Part shown: positions 1 to 13,929 of the stretch, piece after piece
Numbering within the stretch: position 1 is the stretch's first letter
Layout: every line of letters starts with the position of its first letter
Source: Xiphias gladius
Taxonomy: Eukaryota > Chordata > Actinopteri > Istiophoriformes > Xiphiidae
Direction of reading: 5' to 3'
Assembly (NCBI RefSeq): GCF_016859285.1
Contig: NW_024401811.1
Span: 148,501-212,500 of the forward strand
DNA length: 64,000 nucleotides
Position numbers and translations under genes: made by a program
The notes under the pieces: generated by a model
Told to the model about the DNA's origin: nothing
The model's input: only the letters and a program-made list of their open reading frames with translations
Databases searched by the model: none

Positions 1-261
1 CATGCATGCTGCATTTCAGTGTGTATGTCTGTATGTTAGCCTGGCGTCAGCCTGCACACAGCTAACCTGATATGTTAGCATGTGGCTAGGCTAGTCACAC
101 GCTGTTAGCCAATATGTTTAGCTAAACAAGGTTAAGCAACAGCACACACACACACACACACACATCCCTTAAGTATTAGCATGGTAAGTCTCTAACATTA
201 AGCAGCTCATTAAGACATTGAGAGATAACAGAGGCACAGCACTGAGTTTCTGACAGATCAT

Positions 262-300
<39 letters not shown>

Positions 301-1779
301 GTATATATTCAGAGGTCACAGTTCACTGTTGACCCCCTTGTTGTGACTGAACAGTCAGGTTTCGTTTTTTTCATGACGTGTTTCACATCTGTAACGGAAA
401 TGTCCGTTTTTAATCTGTTTCTGGCTCATGACTGTTTCTAACAGTTTGATCGTCTGTGCAGCAGCAATCTGATCAGTCAGGTCTCAAAATCTGCCCAGTT
501 GTTGAGACGTCTGTCTGTTGTCAGCAACTAGATATTCAAAAACCTACGAGCAGTTTTACTACAGGAACTTAATGATCCGTAACCTGAACCTTATGAGAAC
601 TTATAGGACGAAGGTGGTCAGTTCTGCTTTCCCTCTGTATTTTACAAAACAGGAAGGAAGAGATGTATGTCATTAAAAAGGCGACAGCGGGACAGACGTT
701 ATTTTTACACGCGCTCCATTGTTGTGCATTATACAAAGATCGAATAGTCGTTGTTGATGTTCACACAGAAGTGAAATGGTCGTTACTGCTACGCCATTGT
801 GTTTGTTGTAGTTGAGATGTGATGATCCATCTGTTTGTCCAGTCACAGGGGACAGCCCTGCAAGTGTCCCACCCCACTGCAAATACCTGGAGCTTGTCCT
901 GAAGGGAGCTGATATTCAGCTGCTGGAACTGGTTTCCAGAGCGGGTGGAGGATGGTGGAAACAAAAGCAGAACCCGGGACAATGACTACTCGTTCAGTTA
1001 CAGGTCTGACGGTTGACAGCTCTTCAGTGACGTATGTCAGATACGTTCTAGTTTGTAAAAAGCAGAGCAGAACCAAACACCTTTGCCGTACAAGTTCTTA
1101 AAAGGTTCATGTTATGGGAAGCTGCATAAACCTGACCTCAGCAAAAAACAAGTTGCTGGTTTGGGTGCAATAAGCAGAGCAAAGGTATCTGTAAACAGCA
1201 GAGTCCTCATCCCTGTGTACAGGGTCTTCTCCTCTCCAGGATTGTTACTTACCATGCTGAAATAAAATAACTGGAATACATTATCTGGTGCTGGATGGAC
1301 CAACAAGCTGACATCAACATCCTGAGTACAAAAATATGTCAAATAAATATCAGTATATGCATTGTGATGTATCAGGCAGATCTGTCTGAGCCTGCAGCTG
1401 AGAAATTCTGGTCCACTTGGATTCTGATTCTGATTCTGACTGCTCTGTATTAATGATCGATTAACTAATGGACCAGTTGATGTAACTGAAACATGTGTCC
1501 AGATGTGTATTCAGTCTCTCTGTTGGAACAATCTTTAAAAAAGCTAAATATATTTGTGAGTTGAGCTTAAATGGTTGGTCAGTTCATTTCTTAGTCAAGT
1601 AACAGAAAATTAAAGAGCAACTATTTTGACAGCAGTGATAATTTTGACACCCAATTTTGATGTAGTTTTAGTCTTTTGACCAAAATGTGTATTAGTTTAA
1701 GTCATGTTTTCATTGTGAAAAGTAGGTTGTAAACAAATATCAGTCTTTTATTAATCAAGAAACCCATCTGTTCTCAGGT

Positions 1780-2030
1780 GTCAGTTTCTCAAATGTGTCA
1801 GATTTTCTGTTATTGTCTGTTTTATATCACAGTAAACTAAACATTTTGGGGTTTTATCACAGATAATAGAAAACTGAATCTCTTTGGGTTTTAAACTGTT
1901 GGTCAGACCAAACAAGACGTCTGAAGACGTCACCTTGGATATTTTTCACAGTTTTCTGACATTTTATCAAGCAAAATAATTTTCTGATTAATCAGTTATT
2001 CAGATGACTGACTGTATAACTCAGATAACT
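1780..2030 (+). repeat. Partial copy of dispersed terminal-inverted-repeat family
   Basis: Shares internal phrases (TTTGGGTTTT..ACTGTTGGTCAGACC, then GACGTCACCTTGG) with copies at 20806-21121 (opposite strand), 43244-43602, 40660-40800 and 49885-50000. The ends are decayed here. Confidence 0.5.
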
Positions 2031-3889
2031 GTGAGTTGGAGCCGTCCTTGTGAATATTATTATAATTTTTCAGTAACGACCGGTTTTCTCACAGTAAAGG
2101 ACCTCCTGATGAGGAACATTTGATCAGTCAACTCAGTCCCACCAACACCGTCCGGCTGCCCTAAATACTGGAACCAAATGTGGATTAATCTGCTGCTGAG
2201 AACTGTTTACCAAGTGCACTGTTTCCCTCTGTTTGAGTAAAGCTTGATGAAAACTGCAGTGAGCAGATGTTTTGGGACATGACTGAGCCTTTTTAAAAAG
2301 GAAACTATATATCTATGAGGTTTTTTAAAGATTTACATCTTCAGCAGGAACCAATGAGCTCGGAGCTCAGAGCCACAGACAGGAGAGAAGTGAGAGATGC
2401 ACTGACACACCGGTGGTTTGAGTCTGTACATGGACGTGGATATTACCTATGGCTTTTGCTGTGAGAGGTTGTTTATGGTTCTCTGTAGCTCAGTGATTTG
2501 TACTCTCACCTCACTCAGAGGAAGTTGCTCACCGGGCTCACATGCTGAAAACCTTTCTGGCTTCTGGGGTTTTCGGCCCACAGAGTAGACTTCCTCTAGC
2601 TGAACTGTTAATTTCCATAAAAGAGTTTAATCATACAGCTCTGAGAGCTTTCAGTTTTATTGGGCTATAATTCTGACAGAGCAAAGAGCCATTTCTGTCA
2701 GAAGAAATTGTTCACCACTTTACAGATGTTAATTTTCTAATGATTGCGTATAGAGAAAAAAGTCTTTTTGGGTCAGTATGCATCATGTGATGCTGTAGGA
2801 CCTAGTATGGCCACTACACCAAAGTCAAGCCCATTGCTGCTCCTGCAGGTTTTGGATTTCCACACTATTACTTTATTCTACAGTAGTTAAAGGGGCACTG
2901 CAGTGATTAAGTGCTTTACTACCAAAGGGTTGGGAAGTTTGCAAGAGTGAGATTAAAAACAGACGAGGTGGAGATTGCCTGACCTTTAATCCAAAAACAC
3001 TGGTTCCTACATTTCACCTTGATGCACCTGGATAGTGTCTTTGATTAGAGCCTCCCTGTAAACAGCTTCGTCTTCAAACGCCACACCTACAGTTTGTAAC
3101 TCAGACTGCATGATAGACATCTGTGGTCTGATGATATCCCTATGGCATCATCACTATGAGGGTTTATTTCAGTTCCCCTCAGAGCCATAAAAGAAATTAA
3201 ACTGTTTTCACGGGCAGAGTAGTTCTCCAAACGACGAGTAAACCGAACTCTTTAAAAAAATTGGTTCCTCTGTAATATCAACGAGACAATGACAGGTCTC
3301 CATGGCACTACATTCACTGTTCATGAACAGGAGAACGCTTTTATTATGACCTGCACCAACTCATTACTGTGGAGAGCTCACTCTCTCTGAACAACACAGC
3401 AGAAACTCAGCTCAGTACTCACCTCTAATTTGGTATCACAGCAGAACCACAATAGAATCTCAGTGAGAACTTCCTGGACCCAAACAGTGCAACTGTCCCT
3501 GGGGAGCCAGACCTCCAGAAGCCCCAACTTCACTGTGTGTCCGTGGCTTTTTGGTTATGTGATAACTTGCAAATTTGATTAGGAATTTGCACCACTAAAG
3601 TACAAAACCAACTGGGTTATTATTATGTAATCCTGTGGCTCTTGTGTCAATATCTGGTCTTTACAATTCTATCACCACATTAGCTAGAGTATAGGATGAC
3701 CCTTATTATAACCCCCCTTCTCCAACATCTGTTTAAGAGAAAAAGACTGTTTGAGGAAAGGAAACATTTTGACACTCGTCCAGTTGGAAAGTTTCCACGA
3801 GATCCCGTCAATCCAACGAGAAGAGAGTCTTCATCACCGAAGCCTTTTCTCCAGTAGAAGTGGAACATGAAATTGTTAAGTTTAGGTTT

Positions 3890-4440
3890 ATTTGGACCCG
3901 AATGCAGACACGGACACAACAAGTTGGATGAGGATGATGGGTTTATTTAGGATAAAGAGTGATAGTTACGAAGGAGGAGATGGAGGCAGGCTTAGGCAGG
4001 GGACAGGCGCGCTGATGAGAGAGGTGGGGAGCTGAGGCTGGGTGAAGCAGGTGGCTTGTAGGCTTGGAGAGTGAAAAAGGGCGGCAGAGGCGGCGTGGAC
4101 TGATGAGGGAACTCGGCAAAGCAGTGGACACTGGTAATCCTCCGCACAGGAGAAAACTATCAATAATCAGCGCAAGGAAAAATGTGAAATGTCTCTAGTA
4201 TTCAAGATACAGGGAGAGTAACTACCACTGAATCCGGTGGACCAATCTGGCGAAGGGTAGATCAAGAGCCAGTCTACTTATACTGCAAGATTGATAAGTG
4301 GACTGGAGACAGGTGTGGAGATGAACCGATGGCCAGGTGAGGGAGAGCCGAGCCCACGCCACACACACACACAGACGGGAGGTTAATACACAAAGAGACA
4401 GTGAGAGAACACGGAGTCACGACTGGAGCCGTGACAGAAA
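3890..4440. repeat. Unclassified dispersed repeat block
   Basis: Purine-rich sequence from TTAGGTTTATTTGGACCCG to GGAGCCGTGACAG, of a kind often met in fish introns. No intact frame. Possibly a decayed retroelement terminus; the class is not determined. Confidence 0.3.
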
Positions 4441-6159
4441 TACAGTGCTACATAAAACCCACATCAGTGTATCTTGTCTCTCAGCCACAGACTCTCACTG
4501 TCTACTGTCAGTCTGTTGAAGGCCAGAATCATTTTCTCTGACATTCAGTATCTTTCAGGCTTCAGTCTTTCTGAGCTCATCATCTGTGACAGCTGTGATT
4601 CTCGGCTGTTGGACAGATTCTCTCCCTGGTTCTTTTCTGCAGTGAAGACGTCGGAGACGCTGTGAACTCGTTTTCACTCGTCATGATTTTATTTAAAACA
4701 GAAATTCTTGCAGGTTAAACTGGACTAACCAAACGCGTTCAGTGCTGACTGACTCTAACAGACTCACTATAAACAGACTGAAAACACTCCGTAGCTTAAC
4801 AACATTAAGGCTACAAACATCCCATAATGTATCACTCTCTGTACACTCACACACATTCAAAAAGTGTATCTGATGTTTTCAACACATGATTGTTTAGTCC
4901 TCAATCATAGGTCGACGACCACTTTTTCAAAAACTAATTTACATTAAAAAAATATAGTCTTACATTCAGGACAATATGGTATTTTTGTATATATTTGGTT
5001 CACATGGTGCTTTTTTCCTACTAAAGCGTTGGTTCATCAAATTGCCACAAACTAACTGACATACTGAACTCCTGGGGCAGGTAGTATTCCAGTACAGGAG
5101 TCCTGGTTAGTTACTGGTCTCCCAACAAAATATGAAGAAGCTGCCATCTACAGTGTGCTGTGTGTTCTGTATATGATGGAAGTCACAGGGCTTTTGCTCA
5201 TAAAGCAAATCACAGTGACACACACTGCTCTAGATTTCCACCAGGTTTAGCTTCCTAAAGTTCAAACAAATTATACTTTGACCCTCAAACATGCCGACCC
5301 CAGTCTTCCCCCATCAAAATGGAAATACACTGCACCTTGTGCAAACTATGTGTGCTTGCACTTTAGTGTGTGTAAGCCATATTAGAGGCAACAGTGGCCA
5401 ATCAGGAAAGTTTTGCCCCAAGGACCCCAGACAGGAGAACCTAGCTCTATCTGAGCCTATTTCTGTTCTCAGCCCACAGAGATCAAACTGAGGTCCATCT
5501 GAACCAACGGACAGAGAACAATTACTAGATTTATTTAAATGTTGGACCATTTGTCACATTGGATTCATCCCTTTGAGCTGTTTGTTAGTGTTCATGGTAG
5601 TAACAGTTTTGTTGACAGAGGGCTGTAGTGACACAACAGGAAGAACAGCATTTTGCTTCCAGTCTGTGTCTGCTCAACAACCAGTAACCAGGAGTCCAAC
5701 AGCTGCCAAGCCACTGTCTGACTGCCATCAAGAGTATCAGTACTTCAACACCATCAGATTAGTGCGGTCCAAAAACGAACACACAAGTCTTTTCTCCTGG
5801 TAATATTGTGACTTAGATACATACGGTGTTTACAGTGCTACAGACAGCTTCCAGGATATAGCCATTTGCTTCCACCCAAAAGTCAGACACAATAAAAACT
5901 TTCACCTTCTTGACTTTAATACTGTTGGTCACGAAAGTGACTGTCAGCCATATAGATGGAAAACCTTAAACAGTGTTACAGATTCACCTAGTGCTGTGTA
6001 GATTGTGGACTGAGTAGACTCAAAGCTCAATAGCCTGTTATCCTGTGGATATTACTCCTGCTGCTTGTGGACGAGCTGACGACTTTTAGTGCCTGTTTTA
6101 CATTTTGATTTAAATACTTTTATCATCTCCAGGTTTTTTCTCTTTTATGTAGCCTACAG

Positions 6160-7845
6160 GTTGTCTGTAAAGATTCCTAGTCATCCAGGTCATGGTATTT
6201 TGAGTGTTTTAAGGAAACTGGACTTGCTTGAGGCCCTTGAAGATGTTTCAGCTCTCATCCGGAAGGCTTCTTCAGTTCTGACTGACTGGTGGGGAGTCCT
6301 TGGTATTTAATCTCTGTGGGGTTATTAAAACCTTGAGAATCGTTGAGGTCACATGTGAGTCGTTGGGGTCACATGAGTCATGGTGTCAATGGGTGTTAAA
6401 CTGCCTAGGGAGGGATCTCAGGACTGCATTGTAAGTGGCTGATAAGAGATGTCATAGACCACCTCCTCTTTTTAGTGATGGTCATTCCAGTTTGACGTAG
6501 ATAGCTACTTTCACTCCTCTTTCAAACCTTCAGTCTTCTCTGGCCAAAATGTGAACAGTTCTTTCCTCAAATGAGCGTACCTTGTCCTGCAGATCTGGGT
6601 GTATGTTGAGTCCTGACCTGAGGAGAGGGTTCTCTTGTGTTGTGCCATGCATTTATGAAGCAGTTGTTTTCTTTTGCCCAGGTCTGTGCATTCCTTGCTG
6701 CATTGAACTGCATACACTACATTGCTCTGCTTATGTCGGGTGTTTTGTCCTTAGGGGTGGACAAGCGTCTGCTTCAATATGTTACTGGGCCTCTCACTGC
6801 ACAGCAATGCGGTGTTAAAGATCCCCCTGAACTTTTTTTAGATACTCCTGCAACGTAAGGAATAACAATGTTGTTCCGTTTATTGTTGTTTTTTTCTCTG
6901 TGTATCTTTTTGTGGTTTTGATGAAGGCCCAGTTTGGGTAACCACATGTTTTAAGTGCTTCCATGATGTGTTTTTGCTCCTTCTCCCCTCGGTCCTTGTG
7001 GGCACGTTTTGGGCCTCATGGCGTAAGGTCCTGATAACCCCAACTTGTGCTCCAGTGGGTATATCAGTCTGTTTATCAGTCAGTACACCAGTTTGTATAT
7101 CAGTCAGTACATCGGTCTGTACAGTATCAATATGTATCAGTTTTTCTAAGTGCTATACAAAGGAAACTGGACTTGATTGTGGTTCTTGAAGATGTTGAAC
7201 CTCCCATCCTAAAGGCTTTGTTCTGAGCTCAGTTGTGTAGGGTTCTGATAACCCCCAGCGTGTATTCCAGTGGGTGGTGAAAATCAAAGAGTAAATATTG
7301 ATCTGTTTGTGTGGGTTGTCTCTATACTTCAATGTTGAGGCGTCTGTCATCTTCAATGTGCACTGCACAGTCCGAGAAGGCCAGACTATTTTCTTTGACA
7401 TCCTCACGAGGGAACTTGATTTTGTTGTCCACTGCACTGATGTGTTCTGTGAAGGCTTCCACTTCCTGTGTTTTGATTTTGACCCAGGTTTCATCCACGT
7501 ACCTAAACCAGTGGCTGGGAGCATCTCCTGCGAAGGAAATCAGGGCTCTGCTCTCTAATTCTTCCATTTAGAGATTGGCCACTATTGGAGACACCAGTGA
7601 GCCCCTGGCAGAGCCTTGCTTCTGTCTGTTGAAACTCTTATTATATTGGAAATAGGTGGTAGTCAGGCAGAGTATGAGCAGCGTATATATGTGGTCTGAG
7701 GTAAGGCTGGTTCTGTTGGACAGAGTGCTGTCCTGTAGCAGGTGTTTCCTTACAATCTTTGCTGCTTCCGGGATGGGAATGTTTGTGAAGAATGAAGAGA
7801 CAAGCTCACAAACACAAGCGATAGGAAACCATGGTTTCATCTGAT
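6160..7845 (-). mobile_element. Decayed Penelope-like retroelement (reverse transcriptase fragments)
   Basis: On the minus strand, frames at 7840-7568 and 7567-7322 carry reverse-transcriptase blocks of the Penelope type: a FFTNIPIPEA block, QGSARGSLVSPIVANL, and RYVDETW. The expected catalytic YVDD reads YVDE, and the frame is broken several times, so the copy is dead. Downstream, 6717-6511 and neighbouring frames continue with His/Cys-poor C-terminal fragments. The segments 7150-7260 and 6205-6310 resemble each other, suggesting an internal duplication or two nested copies. Boundaries are approximate. Confidence 0.7.
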
Positions 7846-8103
7846 AGCCTACAAGTTCATACTTTTGGAAGATAATGAAGCATATAGTTTTACTCCAAGT
7901 CCATACTGGTATATCATGTCAGTGTGCCCTACACTCTGTGCCCTGAAAGGTGTACAACACCCAATACTGGAAAAACTGGATATTCTGGATACATTTAGAG
8001 GTCCGGAACCAGGTATACCGAAAAACGTAATACTGGAACCTCCTGGCACTACTTCAGAGTCAGGTGTTTGTGTGGTCGCACCTCACTTTCATCTCTGTAT
8101 TTA

Positions 8104-8350
8104 AATGGTAAATGGACTGCACTTATATAGCGCTATTCTAGTCTTATCGACCACTCAAAGCGCTTTACACTACTGCCACCTTCACCCATTCACACACACA
8201 CACTCACAAATACTTATGACGCAGCCATCAGGGGCAATTCTGGGTTTGGAGTTTCAGTGTCTTGCCCAGGAAACTTCAACATGTGAAACTTGAGGAGCCT
8301 GTCAAACCACCGACATACAATTAGTGGACGACACGTTCTACCTTTTGAGC
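8104..8350 (+). repeat. Dispersed fish repeat (GGTAAATGGACTGCACTTAT type)
   Basis: Begins with the signature GGTAAATGGACTGCACTTAT, then ATAGCGC and CCACTCAAAGCGCTTTACAC, a block I recognise as very common in teleost genomes. Its class was not determined. It ends about 150 bp before a dab2ip exon. Confidence 0.6.
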
Positions 8351-8431
8351 CACAGCCACCCTTTAGACCTGATTATTGGAGTAAACACCCAGAGTTCCGG
8401 ATGATGCTTTGCTCTTTCACACCATGCTAAC

Positions 8432-8433
<2 letters not shown>

Positions 8434-8492
<59 letters not shown>
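8434..8492 (+). repeat. (TG)n microsatellite abutting a dab2ip acceptor
   Basis: About 59 bp of uninterrupted TG, followed by TTTCAG and the exon at 8498. Confidence 0.95.
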
Positions 8493-8494
<2 letters not shown>

Positions 8495-8497
8495 CAG

Positions 8498-10448
8498 GTG
8501 TGTGATGCGGCGGCTGCGTTGTGGTAGCCACGAATCGTTGCTAAGCGCTGGCTGTGTGTCGTCTCTGGAGCTCAGGATGGACCAATCGGTGATCATCAAA
8601 CCAGTTCACTCCTCCCTGCTGGGACAGGACTACTGCTTCGAGGTCACACACATACCACACACAGTACACACTTTTAAAACACAATGAAAACACAGCCCGC
8701 ACGCTGACCCTCGTGTTTCCGTGGTGATGACCTCTGACCATCTGACTCCTAGGTAACGACCTCGACAGGCACCAAGTGTTTCTCGTGTCGTTCGGCAGCA
8801 GAGAGAGATAAATGGATGGAGAACCTGCGACGAGCCGTTCATCCCAACAAAGACAACAGCAGGAGGCTGGAGAATGTCCTGACAGTGTGGGTCATCGAGG
8901 CCAAAGACCTGCCTGCGAAGAAAAGGTATGGGTGCCCTTAATCCAAAATCTATCGCACTATATGTTACTCTAGCATGTACAGATAGAGGACGCTACACCT
9001 GAAATCGGTAACAATAGTATTTATACTACAGGTACTTCTGTGAGCTGTGTCTGGATGACAGTCTTTATGCTCGGACGTCATGTAAACTGAAGACTGACAA
9101 CATATTTTGGGGAGAGCGTTTCGACTTCAGCAGTCTGCCCTCCATCAGCGCCGTCACCCTCCATCTCTACAAAGACACTGACAGGAAGAGGAAGAAGGAC
9201 AAGAGCAGTTACGTCGGGTTGGTCAACATCCCTGTCGCCACGGTTACCAGCAGACAGCTGGTGGAGAAGTGGTACTCAGTGAGTACTCCTAGTACAAGTC
9301 GGGGTACGTACACTGTGTTTGTGTGTTTCAGTTTTTGGGTTTGAACTCGCAACATCAAGTTTATTCTTGAACATAGAGATATTAGTTTACAAAACAACCT
9401 TAACTCAAGGTCCACTTATGCACTTATTCCACACACCAGCACATAAAGTTATCTCATTTGTCATGACATGTTAGGAAGGGAATGAATTTTTAAGGCAACA
9501 TGGACAAAAAGTTCTAATTAAAATGGAAAGTTGGACATCTACAATTTGGTAACAGCTGGGCCAATCTATCTGCTGGGGAAGATCATGTGATACAATTTAA
9601 ATCAGTTAATAAATCAATCAGTCAGTCCTTCTTACATACATCATTATACAAGTTCAGTTAGTAGTGAATTGCTACATTGCCATGGTACAGAATGCGTGCT
9701 TCTATGTGCAAACAGGATTTAAAACGTTAAAAAATATAAATATGTATCTAAATCTAAAGTTAAAGTAGAATTCAAGTTAGAATCAAAGTTAAAAAGTAGA
9801 ATCAAGAATAAAAGGGAGATAGCACCACTGATAAAGAGTCGTAGCATCATGCGACATGATAACAACTCTGTCGTGCCTTTTTACACTTACATTTAATAAT
9901 CTTTGAGACACTTTGTCCAGACCAACGTACAAATGAGGTTCAGCCAAAGCAGTTCAAGGAGAAGTCTCAACACTCAGTTCATGTTCCACAGGACAAAAAG
10001 CCACAAGGCTACACATGTTTTTGTTTGTCTAGAGACAACTGAGAGTTAGAGATTGAGAGAAAGAAAGGTTATATTAGGCGAGTAGGTACTCACTGAAGAG
10101 GCAAGTCGTAAGGACATGTTTGAAGACAGAGAGGGATTCCGCTGGTCCAACCAAGTTCAGTTTGTTCCACCACTGAGGAACCACGCAGGAGAAGAGTCTG
10201 GAATGAGATGTCTTGCCTTGCAGTGACAGCAGGACTCTCCGTTGTTCATTTGCCGATCATACTGATCCAGAAGGCTCATTTACCTGAATGAGGGTGTTCA
10301 GGTGGGTCCTGTGGTCACTGTGTAGGAGAGCATTCGTGACTTGAACTTAATGTGAGCAGCAACAGGACCGCCCCCCCCCCCAAATCACTCAGGAGTCAAA
10401 TCAGTTATAGGCCGATTACAGAATGTAACGAATCCTCCAGGAATAATG

Positions 10449-10483
<35 letters not shown>

Positions 10484-13400
10484 AGTAATAATAATAATAG
10501 CCCTGTTGTGTTTCAGGTAAGTCCTCTGCGCCGACAGTGCGTATCAAAGCTCGGTATCAGAGTATCGTCATTCTACCGATGGAGCAGTACAAAGAGTTTG
10601 CGGAGTACATCAGCTCCAACTACCTGCTGCTTTGTAACACACTGGAAGCCTCCATCAGTCTGAGAGCTAAAGAGGAGCTGGCTGCTGCGCTCGTCCACAT
10701 CCTGCACAGCACCGGGAAAGCAAAGGTAACCACAACCTCCTCAAAATAAAACCATTACATCCTGTACAGCACCTGGAAAGACGGGGGGTTCAGCCGAATG
10801 GTCATTTTTGCTTAGGAAGGTTCTTCACTGATTGAAACGACCCGAGTTTCTAAGTGGCAGCCACGATAAGAGCTGGTCGAATTCGCTAAATGCTAGGAGA
10901 GGAGCTTCAGTACTTCCTTTCTTATCTCCTTTAGCATAGGATACCCTGGACTTTCCTTTACAAAAGGAAAGGAGATAATGCCTTCCCACAATTCCTTCCG
11001 GCATCAATATTTATTGACCCACGTATATAACATCCGCTGTCATATTATTACGTAGCCTAGTGTAAGTGCAGTCAGATTCTCTCAGCACCGTGGTTGTCTA
11101 GTCCTAAATCCTTATGAATTCTCCTTCACCTCCATCTCCTCGATGGAAAACGTCACAAGGTCAAGGAAAAGTGGTTAGGAAAGGACATATGACGTACATT
11201 TTTTTGACTAGTCGACTGTAGCCGTGGTCACTATACCTACTATCATAACCCCACTCACTATACCTGACCCCACCCACCTTCAAAGCAAAACCTCTTCATC
11301 CGGCACAGCTTTGAGAAAGCCAAAGGTGACCACGGCCACTACTATCACATTCTCTTGCACCCTCCCCTTCAGAATAAAACGATTCCATCCTTCACAGCAC
11401 CGGGAAGCCACGGTCACCACAGCCACCTTCCAAGACCCCGCCCTCACCCTTCCCACCTACAGGCTAATCAGGATGACTTTTGATCCCCGTTTGCAGGACT
11501 TCCTGACAGACTTGATGATGTCGGAGGTGGACCGTTGCCGTGACAACGACCAGCTGATCTTCAGAGAGAACACGCTGGCGACGAAAAGCATCGAAGAATA
11601 CCTGAAGCTGATTGGACAGAAGTACCTGCAAGATGCCCTTGGTACACCAAACTCTGCACACTGAGATCTGTGTGTGTGTGTCCTATTTATTGTTTATTTA
11701 TATCAATTGACCGCTAACTATGATCAATCGATATAAATACCTGTACCTGTAGAACTGACCGAGTGTTAGCAAAGAGCTTAAAAAAAGAACAGTCAATTTG
11801 TAAACTCAGGTGTTCCTCTCTATGGTCAGGTGAGTTCATTAAAGCTCTGTACGAGTCCGATGAGAACTGTGAGGTCGACCCATCTCGCTGTTCGACCTCA
11901 GACCTCGCAGAGCATCAGGCCAACCTGAGGATGTGCTGCGAACTCGCCTTCTGCAAGATCCTCGACTCATACAGGTACACACACGTTTACAGAAATACAC
12001 ACTGTAAACGCCCACGATGGCGGTGAAAACATCTTGTCTGTCATATTAACCCCAGTTTATAATACTATCCGAACAGGGTCTTCCCCCGGGAGCTGAAGGA
12101 GGTGTTTGCGTCATGGCGACAGGAGTGCGGTAACCGAGGGCGACCCGATATCAGTGAGCGTCTCATCAGCGCCTCGTTGTTCCTCCGCTTCCTGTGTCCG
12201 GCTGTGATGTCACCGTCGCTATTCGACCTTATGCAAGAATACCCTGACGAGCGCACGGCGAGAACTTTAACCCTCATCGCCAAAGTCATCCAGAACCTCG
12301 CCAACTTCAGCAAGTAGGTCTGGGCTTTTACTGTGAAGGACCGGGAGGCTTATAAGTGTAAAGAAGCTGGGGGGCCTTTGCAGTGATTATTATGAAACAC
12401 TTCTACCTAAATGTGTTACCTGTATGTTTACCTGTTGCTGCAGGTTCGGCACTAAAGAGGAGTACATGCTTTTTATGAATGACTTTGTGGAGCGGCAGTG
12501 GAGCAGCATGCAGCGTTTCCTGCAGGAGATCTCGAACCCAGACGGACTGAACCACACCGCCGGCTTCGACGGATACATCGACCTCGGCAGAGAGCTGTCC
12601 AGTCTGCACGCCCTGCTGACCGAGCTCGACCAGGTAACACACCTGACCGGGCCTTTTCTGGCTTTTGACTCGGTTTTAAGCAGGTAAAATTCTCCAGTTA
12701 TTGGACAGTTTTCCAGTTGTCATGTCAGCTTTTGAGAAGATCTTCTTTAGATTTTCAAATGGGGAGAATATAACAATTTCACAATAGAATTCCAACTTTT
12801 ATTTTTTAAAACGAGTATGAGTATAATAGTCTCAGAAATCCCGCGTGACCTGTCTGTCTGTTGGATCCGATGCTGATGTGGATCACAAATTTAGATCACT
12901 TCAGTTTATGATCCAGACACCAGCAATGAGTCAGCAGATTTCTCAACCTCCTCTTACGTAAAGAACATACTCTCTGTGGTGAATCTAAGTCTGACACAGT
13001 CTGATGTTTTGTTTCGACACATAAAGTGCATCTCAGTAATTAGTTGGGGTATTTCTGTGATTGGACGTTAGTCGACCTGAACGTGACCAGTAACGCTGCG
13101 GTATTTACACTGGACCGCTGTATCTAACACACTAACATGATTGCTTATAGACCTACACTGACCTGATCCTACCTGGACAGGTGAACGCGGAGGAGCTGCT
13201 GCTACCTGCAGATCCAGTTAATCTGACTGAGTGAAACCGTTGTGGTTCATTTTTCTGTTTCCGGGGTGATTTTATCAGTGCTAAATAATCATCATCATGT
13301 TGCTGTGAACACCTGGGATTTGTGATGTAGCGGAAATTTTTGTTTTTCTTACAGAAATCTGAGTTTATTCAAATGTATTTTCTGTTAAATTATTACCGGA

Positions 13401-13894
13401 AAGTACAATAATCCTTCCCAAAGTACTGTCACTTTACTGTTCATAGAAATCAAGCGCTTAACTGTACCTCTAACATGGACTAATTGTTACCTGTCTCTCT
13501 CCTTCCTCTCTCTCTCTACCTGTCTCTCTCTCTCTCTCAACTCTCTCTCTCTCTCTCTCTCACATACCTGTCCCTCTCTCTCGCTTTCCTGTCTCTCTCT
13601 ACCTGTCTCTCTCTCTTTCTTCCTGTCTCTCTCACCTACCTCTCTCTCTATCTGTCTGTCTCTCTCACATACCTGTCCCTCTCTCTCTACCTGTCTCTCT
13701 CGCCTTCTTCTCTCTCGCCTTCCTGTCTCTCTCTACCTGTCTCTCTTGCTTTCTTCCTGTCTCTCTCACCTAACTGTCTCTCTCTTTCTCACCTAACTGT
13801 CTCTCTCTCTCTCTCCTACCTGTTTCTCTCTCCTACCTGCCTCTCTCTCCCAAATACCTGTCCCTCTCTCTCTACCTGTCTCTCTCGCCTTCCT

Positions 13895-13929
<35 letters not shown>

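Larger units (their letters stand above)
1..8497. other. Upstream/intronic DNA of dab2ip, no exon recognised
   Basis: Because the first visible dab2ip exon is internal, this is probably intron. It contains CA (about 147-164) and TG (264-302) microsatellites, a partial copy of a dispersed family (about 1780-2030), a repeat block at 3890-4440, a Penelope-like element (6160-7845) and a dispersed repeat (8104-8350). I looked for the conserved N-terminal DAB2IP exons and did not find them. Confidence 0.5.

Noticed and set aside
7298..7571. Two overlapping 86-residue plus-strand frames
   Set aside because: Shadows of the minus-strand Penelope-like reverse transcriptase.
11224..11664. 146-residue frame starting upstream of a dab2ip exon
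   Set aside because: The first 90 residues are intron in a fortuitously open frame. The acceptor TTTGCAG at 11496 and family alignment set the true exon.
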